Source: JAJAZB01 sp964244295 (lineage in GTDB: Bacteria; Bacteroidota; Bacteroidia; Cytophagales; Spirosomataceae). From it: DNA of 10,823 bases. Location of the stretch: the NCBI GenBank assembly GCA_964244295.1, contig CAXTIG010000077.1, positions 1-10,823 on the forward strand, given 5' to 3'. The stretch's first letter is position 1. Each line of letters begins with the position of its first letter. This document shows, piece by piece, positions 1-6,849 of the stretch. Below the pieces are notes generated by a model. It was not told the origin of the DNA, did no database searches, and saw nothing but the letters and a program-made list of their open reading frames with translations. The translations under genes were made by a program, and so were the position numbers.

Positions 1-50
1 TACCACGCCTTTTTTTGTGCCCTCCATTCAGCCCAAGATTGACGAACCAT
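1..50 (-). CDS. Possible 5' end of a gene leaving the window at the left edge
   Basis: On the minus strand an ATG at 50-48 opens a frame with no stop to the edge, beginning MVRQSWAEWRAQKKAW. Only 16 codons are visible, so no family can be named, and such a short open frame could be chance. In its favour, it lies just downstream of the small lipoprotein gene on the same strand and is preceded by a Bacteroidota-like promoter (TTG, 20 bp, TCTATTTG) at 88-58. A second ATG at 27-25 lies in another frame and is also open to the edge, so the true start and frame are uncertain. Confidence 0.3.
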   Translation of the reverse strand, partial: MVRQSWAEWRAQKKAW

Positions 51-57
51 TGTAATT

Positions 58-88
58 CAAATAGAGGGAAGAAAATGAAAAGGCTCAA
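58..88 (-). promoter_or_regulatory. Candidate promoter at the end of the small lipoprotein gene
   Basis: The minus strand carries TTG at 88-86, a 20-bp spacer and TCTATTTG at 65-58. This matches the Bacteroidota -33/-7 pattern (TTG, then TAnnTTTG) except for one base in the -7 box. The TTG overlaps the TGA stop of the lipoprotein gene. The predicted start of transcription, about 7 bases past the box, falls next to the ATG at 50, which would give an almost leaderless mRNA. It is a motif match only. Confidence 0.3.
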
Positions 89-534
89 TTGGGCCGCTGG
101 GCGCTTTCGACGATAATTTCCCGGCCTTCGACGACAGAATCATAGCCCACTAAGTGTATGTCGGTTGTGCAGGCAATCAACGTTTGCTGTTGAGCCTGGT
201 GATAGGTGAGACGCACGGGGTACTTCTTTTGCTCCGAAAGCGGAAACAAAAAGATGAGTTTATCGCGAAACAATTCTTTGGGAAACTGGTAGAGCGAATC
301 GGGCAGGTTGTAGGTCACGACGGTGTCCTTCGTCTGGGGTAGTTCCAGTATATAGGCTTTTTTAATCGCATGGGCCGTGCAGGGGTGGAAGCCAATGACG
401 TAGGCAATCTCATTTTGGCTGGGGATGACTTCTTTTTCGTGGCATCCAGCCAGCAGCAAGAGAAGCAGAGCACAGACGGAAAGAAAAGACAAGGAGAGTT
501 TCATGGCGGATGATGCTGATGGTTTCATCGGCAT
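85..534 (-). CDS. Small lipoprotein of unknown function
   Basis: This encodes a 149-residue protein with a lipoprotein signal: a hydrophobic run (residues about 12-29) ends in the lipobox LLAG-C, with Cys31 as the expected lipidation site. The mature part, about 118 residues, is mixed polar and aromatic and has two further cysteines (FHPCTAH near residue 50 and LIACTTD near 120) that could form a disulfide in the periplasm. I recognise no family. Start choice: ATG at 534 has GAGGGG five bases upstream; GTG at 540, ATG at 528 and ATG at 504 are alternatives, all leaving the signal peptide intact. It lies 56 bp downstream of the M20 dipeptidase on the same strand, but a candidate promoter overlapping the end of that gene suggests it may be transcribed alone. 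A role linked to the neighbouring peptidases is only a guess. Confidence 0.8.
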   Translation of the reverse strand: MPMKPSASSAMKLSLSFLSVCALLLLLLAGCHEKEVIPSQNEIAYVIGFHPCTAHAIKKAYILELPQTKDTVVTYNLPDSLYQFPKELFRDKLIFLFPLSEQKKYPVRLTYHQAQQQTLIACTTDIHLVGYDSVVEGREIIVESAQRPN

Positions 535-552
535 TGACACCCCTCAAATCAA

Positions 553-568
553 AAGGGTTGAAACCCTT
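553..568 (-). terminator. Small hairpin after the M20 dipeptidase gene, weak terminator candidate
   Basis: AAGGGTT (553-559) and AACCCTT (562-568) form a perfect 7-bp stem, or a 6-bp stem with a 4-base loop. On the minus strand it follows the M20 stop by about 22 bases and is trailed by TTTGATTTG, an imperfect T-tract. It may end M20 transcription, but it also overlaps the predicted start of the next transcript, so it could instead act in that leader. Confidence 0.35.
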
Positions 569-596
569 CAAAAATATTTTTTACCCCTCCTTACAA
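569..596 (-). promoter_or_regulatory. Candidate promoter for the small lipoprotein gene
   Basis: The minus strand has TTG at 596-594, a 17-bp spacer and TATTTTTG at 576-569, a full match to the Bacteroidota -7 consensus TAnnTTTG. The -33 element lies in the last codons of the M20 dipeptidase gene. The predicted transcription start near 562 leaves a leader of about 28 bases before the ATG at 534. The AT-rich setting makes a chance match possible. Confidence 0.45.
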
Positions 597-2114
597 CTCC
601 ATCACCGCCGCTACGGTTTCGATGACGTCCCAGAGGTTTTGCAGGCGAACGTTTTCGTTTTCGCCGTGCTGGTTGTTGTCGTAGTTCACCGCCGGGACGG
701 TCACGATGGCGTTGGTTTTCAGAATATCCTCGAACAAGTACAGCGGCAAACTGCCCCCCAGCATGGGTTGGAGCACAATCGGCTCGCTCACGGTGCGCTG
801 CACGGCGGCCACCACCCGTTGGGCGATGGGCAAATCCATCGGCGTGCGCTGGGCTTTGTAGCCGGGCTGGGTGGTCACGCGGGCGAGCATCGGGTAGGTG
901 AGGCGCTCCTGGTCGGAGGGTTCGTGGTCCATCACGTAGTAGCCCTGCGCCCGCAGGTGGGCAATCACTTTTTGCTGCTGGCGCTGGGGGTCGTTGCCGG
1001 GCACGAGGCGCAAATCGAGCGCGGCGGTGGCCGTGGCCGGAATCACGTTGGCGGCTTGTTTGCCCACGCCCGCGCTTTGCAGCCCGCTGACGTTGAGCGA
1101 AGGCCGGGTGATGAGCTCGGCCAGGCGGGCGTCGCCTTCGGGGCGGTAAAAACCGAGTTCCTGCCGGATGCTTTCGTCGAAAAACGGGATCGCCGCCACG
1201 GCTTTTTTCTCCGACTCCGAAAGCGGTTTCACATCGTCGTAAAACCCCTTGACCAGCACCCGGCCCGTTTCGTCCTTCATCGTGCCGAGCAGGCGGGCGA
1301 GCGCCATCGCCGGATTGGGTGCCCAGTTGCCGTAGTGCCCGCTGTGGAGCGGGCGGCGGGCGCCGTACACCTTGATTTCCATGTTCACGTCGCCCCGGCA
1401 GCCAAACACCACCTGCTTCCGGCCCGACTGGTGAACGGGGCCATCGCAGAAAACCCAGAGGTCGGCGCTGAGCAGGGTTTGGTATTTTCTGAGAAAATCG
1501 CCGAGGTGTTTCGACCCTACTTCTTCTTCGCCTTCAAAGAAAAACTTCAGGTTCACCTTTGGTTTACCACCGCTTTTGGTCAGCGCTTCGTAGCCCGCGA
1601 GGATGGTGAAAATCCCCGCCTTGTCGTCGGCAGCGGCGCGGGCGATGAGTCGGTGGCTGGGGTCGATGGGCTGGCCTTCGGCGGGGAAGGGAATGATGTT
1701 GCCGCCGTTTTCCACCGAATTGGTCATCAGCACGGGCTTGAACGGAGCCGTGCCCGCCGCCCAGTTGGCCGCATTGACGGGCTGTCCGTCGTAGTGGGCG
1801 TAAAAAATCACGGTTTGCGTGGCCCCCGGCACGATCACTTCGCCGAACACCACGGGCGGCACGTCGGGCGTGGGGCCGTCGAGCAGCCGGGGGGTGATGC
1901 CGCGCCGCCGCATCATCTCCGCGACAAACGCCGCGTTTTTCTTCATATCCGAAGCCGTATCGCCGACGATGTTGGGGAGGGACAGAAAGGCCACGTATTC
2001 CTTCAACAGCGCGTGTTCGTGCGCTTGCCGGTACTGGCGGATGGTGGGGGTGGGGGTTTGGGCGCTGAGCGACAGAGAAAGGCCGAGCAGGAAAAGTAGG
2101 GGGCTGTATTTCAC
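591..2114 (-). CDS. Exported M20 family metallopeptidase (dipeptidase)
   Basis: This 507-residue protein belongs to the M20/ArgE-DapE-CPG2-carnosinase clan of di-zinc peptidases, most like non-specific dipeptidases, which split dipeptides into free amino acids. A Sec signal peptide (residues 1 to about 19, ending LSLSAQ) sends it to the periplasm. The metal-site motifs are present in order: HYDG with His107 and Asp109, ADDKAG with Asp163/164, the catalytic EGEEEVGS with Glu196-198, CDGP with Asp224, and the late QHGENE with His483. The dimerisation/lid domain lies in between (about 235-365, including RPLHSGHYG). The start is a GTG at 2114, the first start codon after an in-frame TAA at 2129-2127, and it gives a good signal peptide. 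The M3 carboxypeptidase gene upstream on the same strand is about 295 bp away, across a palindromic repeat. Substrate range cannot be read from the sequence. Confidence 0.93.
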   Translation of the reverse strand: MKYSPLLFLLGLSLSLSAQTPTPTIRQYRQAHEHALLKEYVAFLSLPNIVGDTASDMKKNAAFVAEMMRRRGITPRLLDGPTPDVPPVVFGEVIVPGATQTVIFYAHYDGQPVNAANWAAGTAPFKPVLMTNSVENGGNIIPFPAEGQPIDPSHRLIARAAADDKAGIFTILAGYEALTKSGGKPKVNLKFFFEGEEEVGSKHLGDFLRKYQTLLSADLWVFCDGPVHQSGRKQVVFGCRGDVNMEIKVYGARRPLHSGHYGNWAPNPAMALARLLGTMKDETGRVLVKGFYDDVKPLSESEKKAVAAIPFFDESIRQELGFYRPEGDARLAELITRPSLNVSGLQSAGVGKQAANVIPATATAALDLRLVPGNDPQRQQQKVIAHLRAQGYYVMDHEPSDQERLTYPMLARVTTQPGYKAQRTPMDLPIAQRVVAAVQRTVSEPIVLQPMLGGSLPLYLFEDILKTNAIVTVPAVNYDNNQHGENENVRLQNLWDVIETVAAVMEL

Positions 2115-2151
2115 GGAAATGTATTTTTACGATAAAAAAACCTCATTCTCT

Positions 2152-2357
2152 GCGTCATTGCGAGCGGAGGCCACCGGCACGAGCGAAGCGAGGGGCGGGG
2201 GCCGGAGCGAGGGGCGGGGGCCGGAGCGAAGCAATCCCCCGCCGGAGACCAAACGGTCCGTCGCACGGTAGTCCAAACCGAATACTTTCCTATGCTCTAT
2301 TGGTCGCCGGGAGGGGATTGCTTCGTCGCTCACTTCGTTCACTCCTCGCAATGACGC
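2152..2357. repeat. Palindromic intergenic repeat, family A copy 1
   Basis: This 206-bp element is bounded by a perfect 13-bp inverted repeat, GCGTCATTGCGAG (2152-2164) and CTCGCAATGACGC (2345-2357). A second nested pair, GAAGCAATCCCC (2228-2239) and GGGGATTGCTTC (2313-2324), is also perfect. The left half contains a perfect 19-bp tandem duplication (2188-2206 and 2207-2225). Its 19-bp left end from 2153 is identical to that of the repeat at 7034-7227, and the right ends share TCGCAATGACGCGCT. No transposase is encoded. It sits between the M3 and M20 genes on the transcribed side of both, so it could fold in the mRNA. Short open frames through it are translated repeat, not genes. Confidence 0.85.
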
Positions 2358-2409
2358 GCTGGGGTGGCTCGCCGATGCGGAGTTTTGCGTGAATTCGTAC
2401 CCCCGTAAA

Positions 2410-4518
2410 TCACGACGTTTTCTTCACCAACCCCCGCCGCTTCAGCAGCGGCTTTATGTCGGGTTCGGCACCCCGGAAGCGTTTGTAGAGGGTCATTGGC
2501 TCTTCGGTGCCGCCGCGTTCGAGCACGTTTTTGCGGAACGAAGCGGCCGATTTTTGATCGAAAAGCCCTTTTTGCTTAAACACCTCGAAAGCATCGGCAT
2601 CGAGCACCGCCGACCAGATGTAGCTGTAGTACCCCGCCGAGTAGCCCCCGGCGAAGACGTGCTGGAAGTACGTACTCCGGTAGCGCGGCGGAATCTGGGC
2701 CACGAGGCCGATGCTGTCCATTTTCGCTTTTTCAAAACTCAGCACGTCGTTGGGCGTTTGGCCCGCTGGCAACGTGTGGTAAGCCAAATCGAGCAGCGAG
2801 GCGGCGAGGTATTCGCTCGTGGCGAAACCCTGGTTGAACAAACTGCTTTTCTGCATTTTGTCGAGCAGCGCGTCAGGGATCACCGCGCCGGTTTGGTAGT
2901 GTTTGGCGTAGAGTTTCAGCATCTGCGGCTCGGTGGCCCAGTTTTCCATGATTTGCGAGGGCAGTTCCACAAAATCACGCGGCACCAACGTACCCGAAAG
3001 CCCGCCGTAGGTGACGTTGGACAGCAGCCCGTGCAGGGCGTGACCGAACTCGTGGAAGAACGTACGCACCTCGTCGGGCGAGAGCAGGGCCGGGTCGCTG
3101 CCGTTGGGTTTGGTGAAGTTGCAAACGATGCTCACCACCGGCGTGATGGCCTTGCCGTCCTGTACTTCCTGCCGCCGGTAACTCGTCATCCAGGCCCCGC
3201 CACGCTTGCTGGCGCGGGGGAAAAAGTCCATGAACATCACGCCGAGGTGCCGCCCGTCGGCTTCCTTCACTCCGTAGGCCAGGGCCTCGGGGTGGTACCC
3301 GGCGATGTCCGCCCGGCGCTCGAAGCGCAGGCCGTACAGGTTTTTGCAGAGCATAAAAATTCCGTCGCGCACGTTGTCGAGGGCGAAGTAGGGCCGCAGG
3401 CTTTGCTCGTCGAGGTCGTATTTCTGTTTCCGAAGTTTTTCGGCGTAGTAGCGCCAGTCCCAGGCCTCTAATTTTTGGTTTTTGCCATCCTTGTCCATCA
3501 GCGCCTGCAACTCGGCGGCTTCCTGCTGAACGACGGGGAGGGTCGCCGTCCAGAGTTGATTGAGCAACTCGCCCGCTTTGGCGGGAGTCTTCGCCATGCT
3601 TTCTTCGAGCACGTAGGCGGCGTGGTTGGGGTAGCCGAGCAGGGCCGCCCGTTCGGCCCGCAGCGCGACGAGTTTCAGCAACGTTTCCTTGTTGTCGCGG
3701 GCGTCGTTGTGGTTGCTGCGTTCGAGGTAGGCGTTGAAAAGTTGCTCGCGCAAGGACCGGTTGTCGGCGTACTGCAAAAAGGGCAGGATGCTGGGGTTTT
3801 GCAAGGTAAAAACCCACTTCCCGGCCTGGTTGCGCTTTTTGGCCTCCTCGGCGGCAGCGGCCACCACGGGCGCGGGTAGGCCGCTCAGGTCTTCGGCTTT
3901 CTCGACCACCAGCGCGTAGGCGTTGTTTTCGGCCAGCAGGTTTTGCCCGAATTTCAGCGTTAGTAGCGATGATTCTTCGTTGATTTTCCGCAAACGCTCC
4001 TGCTTGTCGGCGGGCAAGGCGGCCCCGCTCCGTACGAAATTCTTGTAGGTTTTTTCGAGCAAGGTCGCCTGTTCCGGGGTCAGTTTCAGGCTGGCGCGTT
4101 GGTCGTAGACCATTTTTACCCGTTGAAACAGCAGCGGGTTGAGGGCAATGTCGTCGCGGTGTTTGGAGAGTTTGGGGGCCAGGGTTTGGGCGATTTTCTG
4201 GAGCTGGTCGTTGGTGTTGGCCTGGTTGAGGTTGCCAAACACGGTGCTTACCCGGCTGAACAACTCCCCGCCGTTGTCGAGGGCCACGATGGTGTTTTCA
4301 AACGTGGGCACGTCGCGCCGCCGCACCAGCGCGCTGATTTCGGCGGACTGCTGCTTCATGCCTTCTTCAAAGGCCGGTTCAAAATGCTCCGGTTTGATTT
4401 CGCCGAACGGCGGTACGCCGAAGGGCGTGGCGTAGGGGCGGAAAAAGGGATTGTCGGCGGTTTGGGCGAGGAGCGGGAGCGCGGCGGTGGCAAGGAGGAG
4501 GAGTGGAAGGAATTTCAT
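2410..4518 (-). CDS. dcp: Exported M3 family zinc peptidase, dipeptidyl carboxypeptidase (Dcp-like)
   Basis: This encodes 702 residues, the usual length of the M3 peptidase family (oligopeptidase A, thimet oligopeptidase, Dcp). It should remove dipeptides from the C-termini of oligopeptides. The zinc site is intact: HEFGH at 489-493 gives His489, Glu490 and His493, and Glu518 in FVELPSQIMENW lies 25 residues on, the spacing seen in thimet oligopeptidase. The N-terminal part (about 25-250) is the helical M3 N-domain (NPFFRPY, GVPPFGEIKPEHFEPA). A signal peptide (residues 1 to about 19, ending LPLLAQ) places it in the periplasm, as for bacteroidal Dcp-like enzymes. The ATG at 4518 is preceded directly by an in-frame TAA, so the start is firm. 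It follows Uma2 by 32 bp on the same strand and may share its transcript. The choice of Dcp over oligopeptidase A rests on overall sequence feel and export, hence less certainty for the symbol. Confidence 0.93.
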   Translation of the reverse strand: MKFLPLLLLATAALPLLAQTADNPFFRPYATPFGVPPFGEIKPEHFEPAFEEGMKQQSAEISALVRRRDVPTFENTIVALDNGGELFSRVSTVFGNLNQANTNDQLQKIAQTLAPKLSKHRDDIALNPLLFQRVKMVYDQRASLKLTPEQATLLEKTYKNFVRSGAALPADKQERLRKINEESSLLTLKFGQNLLAENNAYALVVEKAEDLSGLPAPVVAAAAEEAKKRNQAGKWVFTLQNPSILPFLQYADNRSLREQLFNAYLERSNHNDARDNKETLLKLVALRAERAALLGYPNHAAYVLEESMAKTPAKAGELLNQLWTATLPVVQQEAAELQALMDKDGKNQKLEAWDWRYYAEKLRKQKYDLDEQSLRPYFALDNVRDGIFMLCKNLYGLRFERRADIAGYHPEALAYGVKEADGRHLGVMFMDFFPRASKRGGAWMTSYRRQEVQDGKAITPVVSIVCNFTKPNGSDPALLSPDEVRTFFHEFGHALHGLLSNVTYGGLSGTLVPRDFVELPSQIMENWATEPQMLKLYAKHYQTGAVIPDALLDKMQKSSLFNQGFATSEYLAASLLDLAYHTLPAGQTPNDVLSFEKAKMDSIGLVAQIPPRYRSTYFQHVFAGGYSAGYYSYIWSAVLDADAFEVFKQKGLFDQKSAASFRKNVLERGGTEEPMTLYKRFRGAEPDIKPLLKRRGLVKKTS

Positions 4519-4550
4519 TTAAGGTTTGTGGTGAAGGGTTTCAGAAACAG

Positions 4551-5177
4551 TTAAAAAAGTATCGGCGGCAGGTCGTCCACATTGGCGTACAAATCAGCAA
4601 TGAGCAAGGGACTGCCCACGCTGTCGAGGTGCAGGTATTGGTCGGTCTGGTCGGTTTCCAATACCAGCGTCCAGAAGCCTGATTCGTTCTTTCGCCATAA
4701 TTCTACGCCGGGTCTTCGGGAATCGAGGAGGAGGTATTCGCGCAACGTCGGGATGCCCCGGTACAGCGCGAACTTCTCCGCCCGGTCGTAGCTGGCCGTG
4801 CTTTTCGACAGCACTTCGGCAATCAACAAAGGATTGGTCAGGGTGTCGCTTTCGTCGTTCAGGTACAGCGGTTTTCCACAAACAATCAGGAAATCGGGGT
4901 AGGTGTACAGGCCTGTCTTCGGAATGTGAATACGCTGGTCGGCTGAAAAAGAGCGGCAACCGCTTTTCTTTTTGAGAACACCATGAGTTTCACCCGACAA
5001 ATTTTCCCGGATGGCGTTGTGGCGCGAACGCCCCCCGGCCATTGCTTCGGGCGTATCGCCCTCAAAATCGCCCATCGGGAAGATTTCCCCGTCGAAATAT
5101 TCGCTTTTGTACGGAGCCTTGAGTTCCAACTCCAGGTACTCCTCCGGCGTGTACTTTTTTTTGGGAACGGCAGTCAT
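4551..5177 (-). CDS. Uma2 family (DUF820) putative PD-(D/E)XK nuclease-fold protein
   Basis: This 208-residue cytoplasmic protein has the hallmarks of the Uma2 family: an N-terminal YTPEEYLELE segment, EYFDGEIFPM near 26-35, RHNAIRENL near 52-60, then YPDFLIVCG with Asp95 and the strand LIAEVLSKSTASYDRAEKF with Glu121 and Asp131/Lys135. The family has a restriction-endonuclease-like fold, but its biological role is not established. Length is normal and nothing is missing. It starts at ATG 5177, 12 bp after a perfect hairpin (5190-5223) that contains a TAnnTTTG box, so its expression may start right there. The M3 peptidase gene follows after 32 bp, which looks like co-transcription but gives no functional clue. 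Uma2 genes often occur in many copies per genome and as mobile cargo; one copy is visible here. Confidence 0.9.
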   Translation of the reverse strand: MTAVPKKKYTPEEYLELELKAPYKSEYFDGEIFPMGDFEGDTPEAMAGGRSRHNAIRENLSGETHGVLKKKSGCRSFSADQRIHIPKTGLYTYPDFLIVCGKPLYLNDESDTLTNPLLIAEVLSKSTASYDRAEKFALYRGIPTLREYLLLDSRRPGVELWRKNESGFWTLVLETDQTDQYLHLDSVGSPLLIADLYANVDDLPPILF

Positions 5178-5189
5178 GGCTGAAAACGA

Positions 5190-5223
5190 AAAGGCGCTTA
5201 TCCCGACAAAGATAAGCGCCTTT
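5190..5223 (-). promoter_or_regulatory. Perfect 13-bp hairpin with a promoter box in its loop, ahead of Uma2
   Basis: AAAGGCGCTTATC (5190-5202) pairs perfectly with GATAAGCGCCTTT (5211-5223) around an 8-base loop. On the minus strand the stem is followed by TTTTCGTTTTC, so it can be read as a rho-independent terminator for transcripts arriving from the serine hydrolase gene. The same strand also reads TATCTTTG at 5214-5207, an exact TAnnTTTG box across one stem edge and loop, with TTTG 15 bp upstream (short for a -33 spacing). It could thus end one transcript and start that of Uma2, whose ATG is 12 bp beyond the stem. The stem is certain; the role is inferred. Confidence 0.6.
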
Positions 5224-5235
5224 CAAAAACAAAAA

Positions 5236-5322
5236 TTGTCATCCTGGAAGGACCTTGTTGGACCACCGATCCCCTTGAATAAAGGCTCACGGTAGTCCAA
5301 CAAGATCCTTCCAGGATGACAA
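5236..5322. repeat. Inverted repeat with 33-bp arms (family B intergenic repeat)
   Basis: The arms 5236-5268 and 5290-5322 are reverse complements with two mismatches, each a C/T difference that leaves a G:U-type pair in one RNA orientation. They enclose 21 bases. The core word is TCATCCTGGAAGGA. T-rich tracts flank both sides, so the folded RNA could end transcription in either direction, including for the serine hydrolase gene whose stop is 36 bp away. No coding capacity is present. It resembles the short dispersed palindromes common in Bacteroidota intergenic DNA; its copy number cannot be seen from one window. Confidence 0.8.
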
Positions 5323-5357
5323 CTTTTTGTTTGGGTCTACCAACTTTTGCTTTCTCC

Positions 5358-6809
5358 TTACCGCCGCCGCTTTTTGCTCTTCTGTTTTGCCACCACCTTG
5401 TGTTTCCCCCCGCCCCGTTTGGTCACGTGGAGGCGGCTGTTCTTGCTGCGCCCCCGGTGCTTCACGACCCGGCGTTGGGCCACCAGGGGTTTGGCCCAGG
5501 CCATTTTCGAGAACTCGGTCAGGTCGAATTCGGCTTCGCCCTGTTCGGGGGCGGTGGTGCCGCCGGGGGTTTCGGCCATTTCGGTCGGGGCCATGTCCCG
5601 GCGCAGGAAGTAGTTGGCGCGGGCCGGGTACATGATGGCCTGCAACACCCCCACCTTGCTCAGGTAGCTGTTGGCCACGTTACTGAGCACGATGATGGTG
5701 GTCTGGTCACCCAGGTTGCGCATGAAGTAATTTTTGAACCCGTGCCACCAACCCGTGTGGAAGGTAAGCCACTGGTTGTCGGGCAGTTTCTGGAGCCGCC
5801 AGCCGAAGCCGTAGTTTTTCGTGATCAAATTCGCGTCGCCGTGGGCGGGCAGAAAGGCTTCCTGAAGCGTGGCCTGTTTGATGATTTTCTCGCTGTACAA
5901 CCCCCGGTCCCACTTGAAGAGGTCTTCGACGGTGGCGTACACGCCCTTGTCGCCGGTCACGCCGTCGAGGTAGTCGAGGCGGAGCGAGCGCCGCCCGCCG
6001 GTGTAGCCCGTGGCCGCCGTGGTCACGCGGGTGTCGGTGCCGTCGCTGATAAACGAGTTGGTCATGCCCAGGGGCCGGAACAGGTTCTCATCGGCGTACT
6101 GCCGGAAGCTTTTGCCCGAAAGCCGCTCGACGATGTTGGCCAGCAGGGCGTAGTTGGTGTTGTTGTACTGAAACCGCCGGTCGGGGTAGCCGTAGGGGGC
6201 GGGTTTGTAGGCAAGCAGTTTTTCGACCACTTCGCTGTTGCTCATCGGGCGGCTGCGGTCGGCGTATTTTTCGAGCGTGTAAATGTAGTTGGGCAGCCCG
6301 GAGCGGTGCGTGAGCAGCATCCGAATCGTAATCGAACTGTCGTAGGGAAAGCCGGGGATGAAGCGGTACACCGGGTCGTCGTAGTTGAGCAGCCCTTTTT
6401 CTTTTAACTGCATCACCGCCACCGCCGTGAACTGCTTCGAGACCGAGGCCAGTTGGAAGGGTGTCTGCGACGTCAGCGTGTCTTTCGTGCTCAGGTTGGA
6501 GTAGCCGTAGGCTCCCGTGTAAATCACCTTTCCGTACTGCGCCACCAACACGGCCCCGTTGAAGCCGTAGCGTTTCTGCATGATTTGAAAAAACGTGTCG
6601 ATTTTGGCGGCTTTACGCGCGGCATCGGCGGGATTGAAGCGCTTGAGGATGCTGTCGTTGCGGGCGAGGGTCGGGTCAACCGGCGGGGCGGCGGGGCGCT
6701 GGGTCTGCGAGCAGGCCAGCAGGCAGAGCAGGCTGGCGCTGACCGTGAGCGACAAAAACCGGGGCAGGAAGGGCGTTTTCAAGGGGATTCGTATCGGTTG
6801 GCGACCCAT
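5358..6809 (-). CDS. Lipoprotein serine hydrolase, beta-lactamase/PBP-like family, with a basic tail
   Basis: This 483-residue protein is of the Beta-lactamase (class C / esterase / D-aminopeptidase) family. The nucleophile motif SVSK is at 122-125 (Ser122, Lys125), the second motif YNN at 215-217 (in FQYNNTNYALL), and the third HTG at 351-353. A lipoprotein signal precedes Cys33 (lipobox LLA-C), so it is likely anchored to a periplasmic or surface membrane. Substrate is not predictable; members include D-peptidases, esterases and true beta-lactamases. Residues 440-483 form an unusual tail with 19 Lys/Arg, 3 His and no acidic residue, ending SKKRRR. Start: the frame is open for 63 more codons upstream, but a TAnnTTTG promoter box (6877-6870) lies in that stretch and the ATG at 6809 gives a proper lipoprotein signal, so I use 6809. 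It is divergent from the M19 gene. Confidence 0.9.
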   Translation of the reverse strand: MGRQPIRIPLKTPFLPRFLSLTVSASLLCLLACSQTQRPAAPPVDPTLARNDSILKRFNPADAARKAAKIDTFFQIMQKRYGFNGAVLVAQYGKVIYTGAYGYSNLSTKDTLTSQTPFQLASVSKQFTAVAVMQLKEKGLLNYDDPVYRFIPGFPYDSSITIRMLLTHRSGLPNYIYTLEKYADRSRPMSNSEVVEKLLAYKPAPYGYPDRRFQYNNTNYALLANIVERLSGKSFRQYADENLFRPLGMTNSFISDGTDTRVTTAATGYTGGRRSLRLDYLDGVTGDKGVYATVEDLFKWDRGLYSEKIIKQATLQEAFLPAHGDANLITKNYGFGWRLQKLPDNQWLTFHTGWWHGFKNYFMRNLGDQTTIIVLSNVANSYLSKVGVLQAIMYPARANYFLRRDMAPTEMAETPGGTTAPEQGEAEFDLTEFSKMAWAKPLVAQRRVVKHRGRSKNSRLHVTKRGGGKHKVVAKQKSKKRRR

Positions 6810-6849
6810 CGCCGTGTTGCAAAACGCGGGCCGGTGGAAAATCAAGACC

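Noticed and set aside
510..2099. 529-codon open frame on the plus strand over the M20 gene
   Set aside because: It is the antisense shadow of the M20 peptidase. The translation is rich in His, Gly and Val with no recognisable motif, as expected from antisense reading of GC-rich coding DNA.
2127..2351. 74-codon minus-strand open frame between the M3 and M20 genes
   Set aside because: It is translated palindromic repeat (the ASLVPVASARNDAE-type peptide comes from the repeat end), not a gene.
2152..2357. CRISPR array in the repetitive intergenic DNA
   Set aside because: The repeats are inverted with one 19-bp tandem duplication and no spacer-repeat periodicity, and no cas genes are present.
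5358..6809. Calling the serine hydrolase an antibiotic-resistance beta-lactamase
   Set aside because: It has the class C-type motifs, but lipid anchoring, the basic tail and the breadth of the family make esterase or D-peptidase activity at least as likely. No evidence supports resistance.
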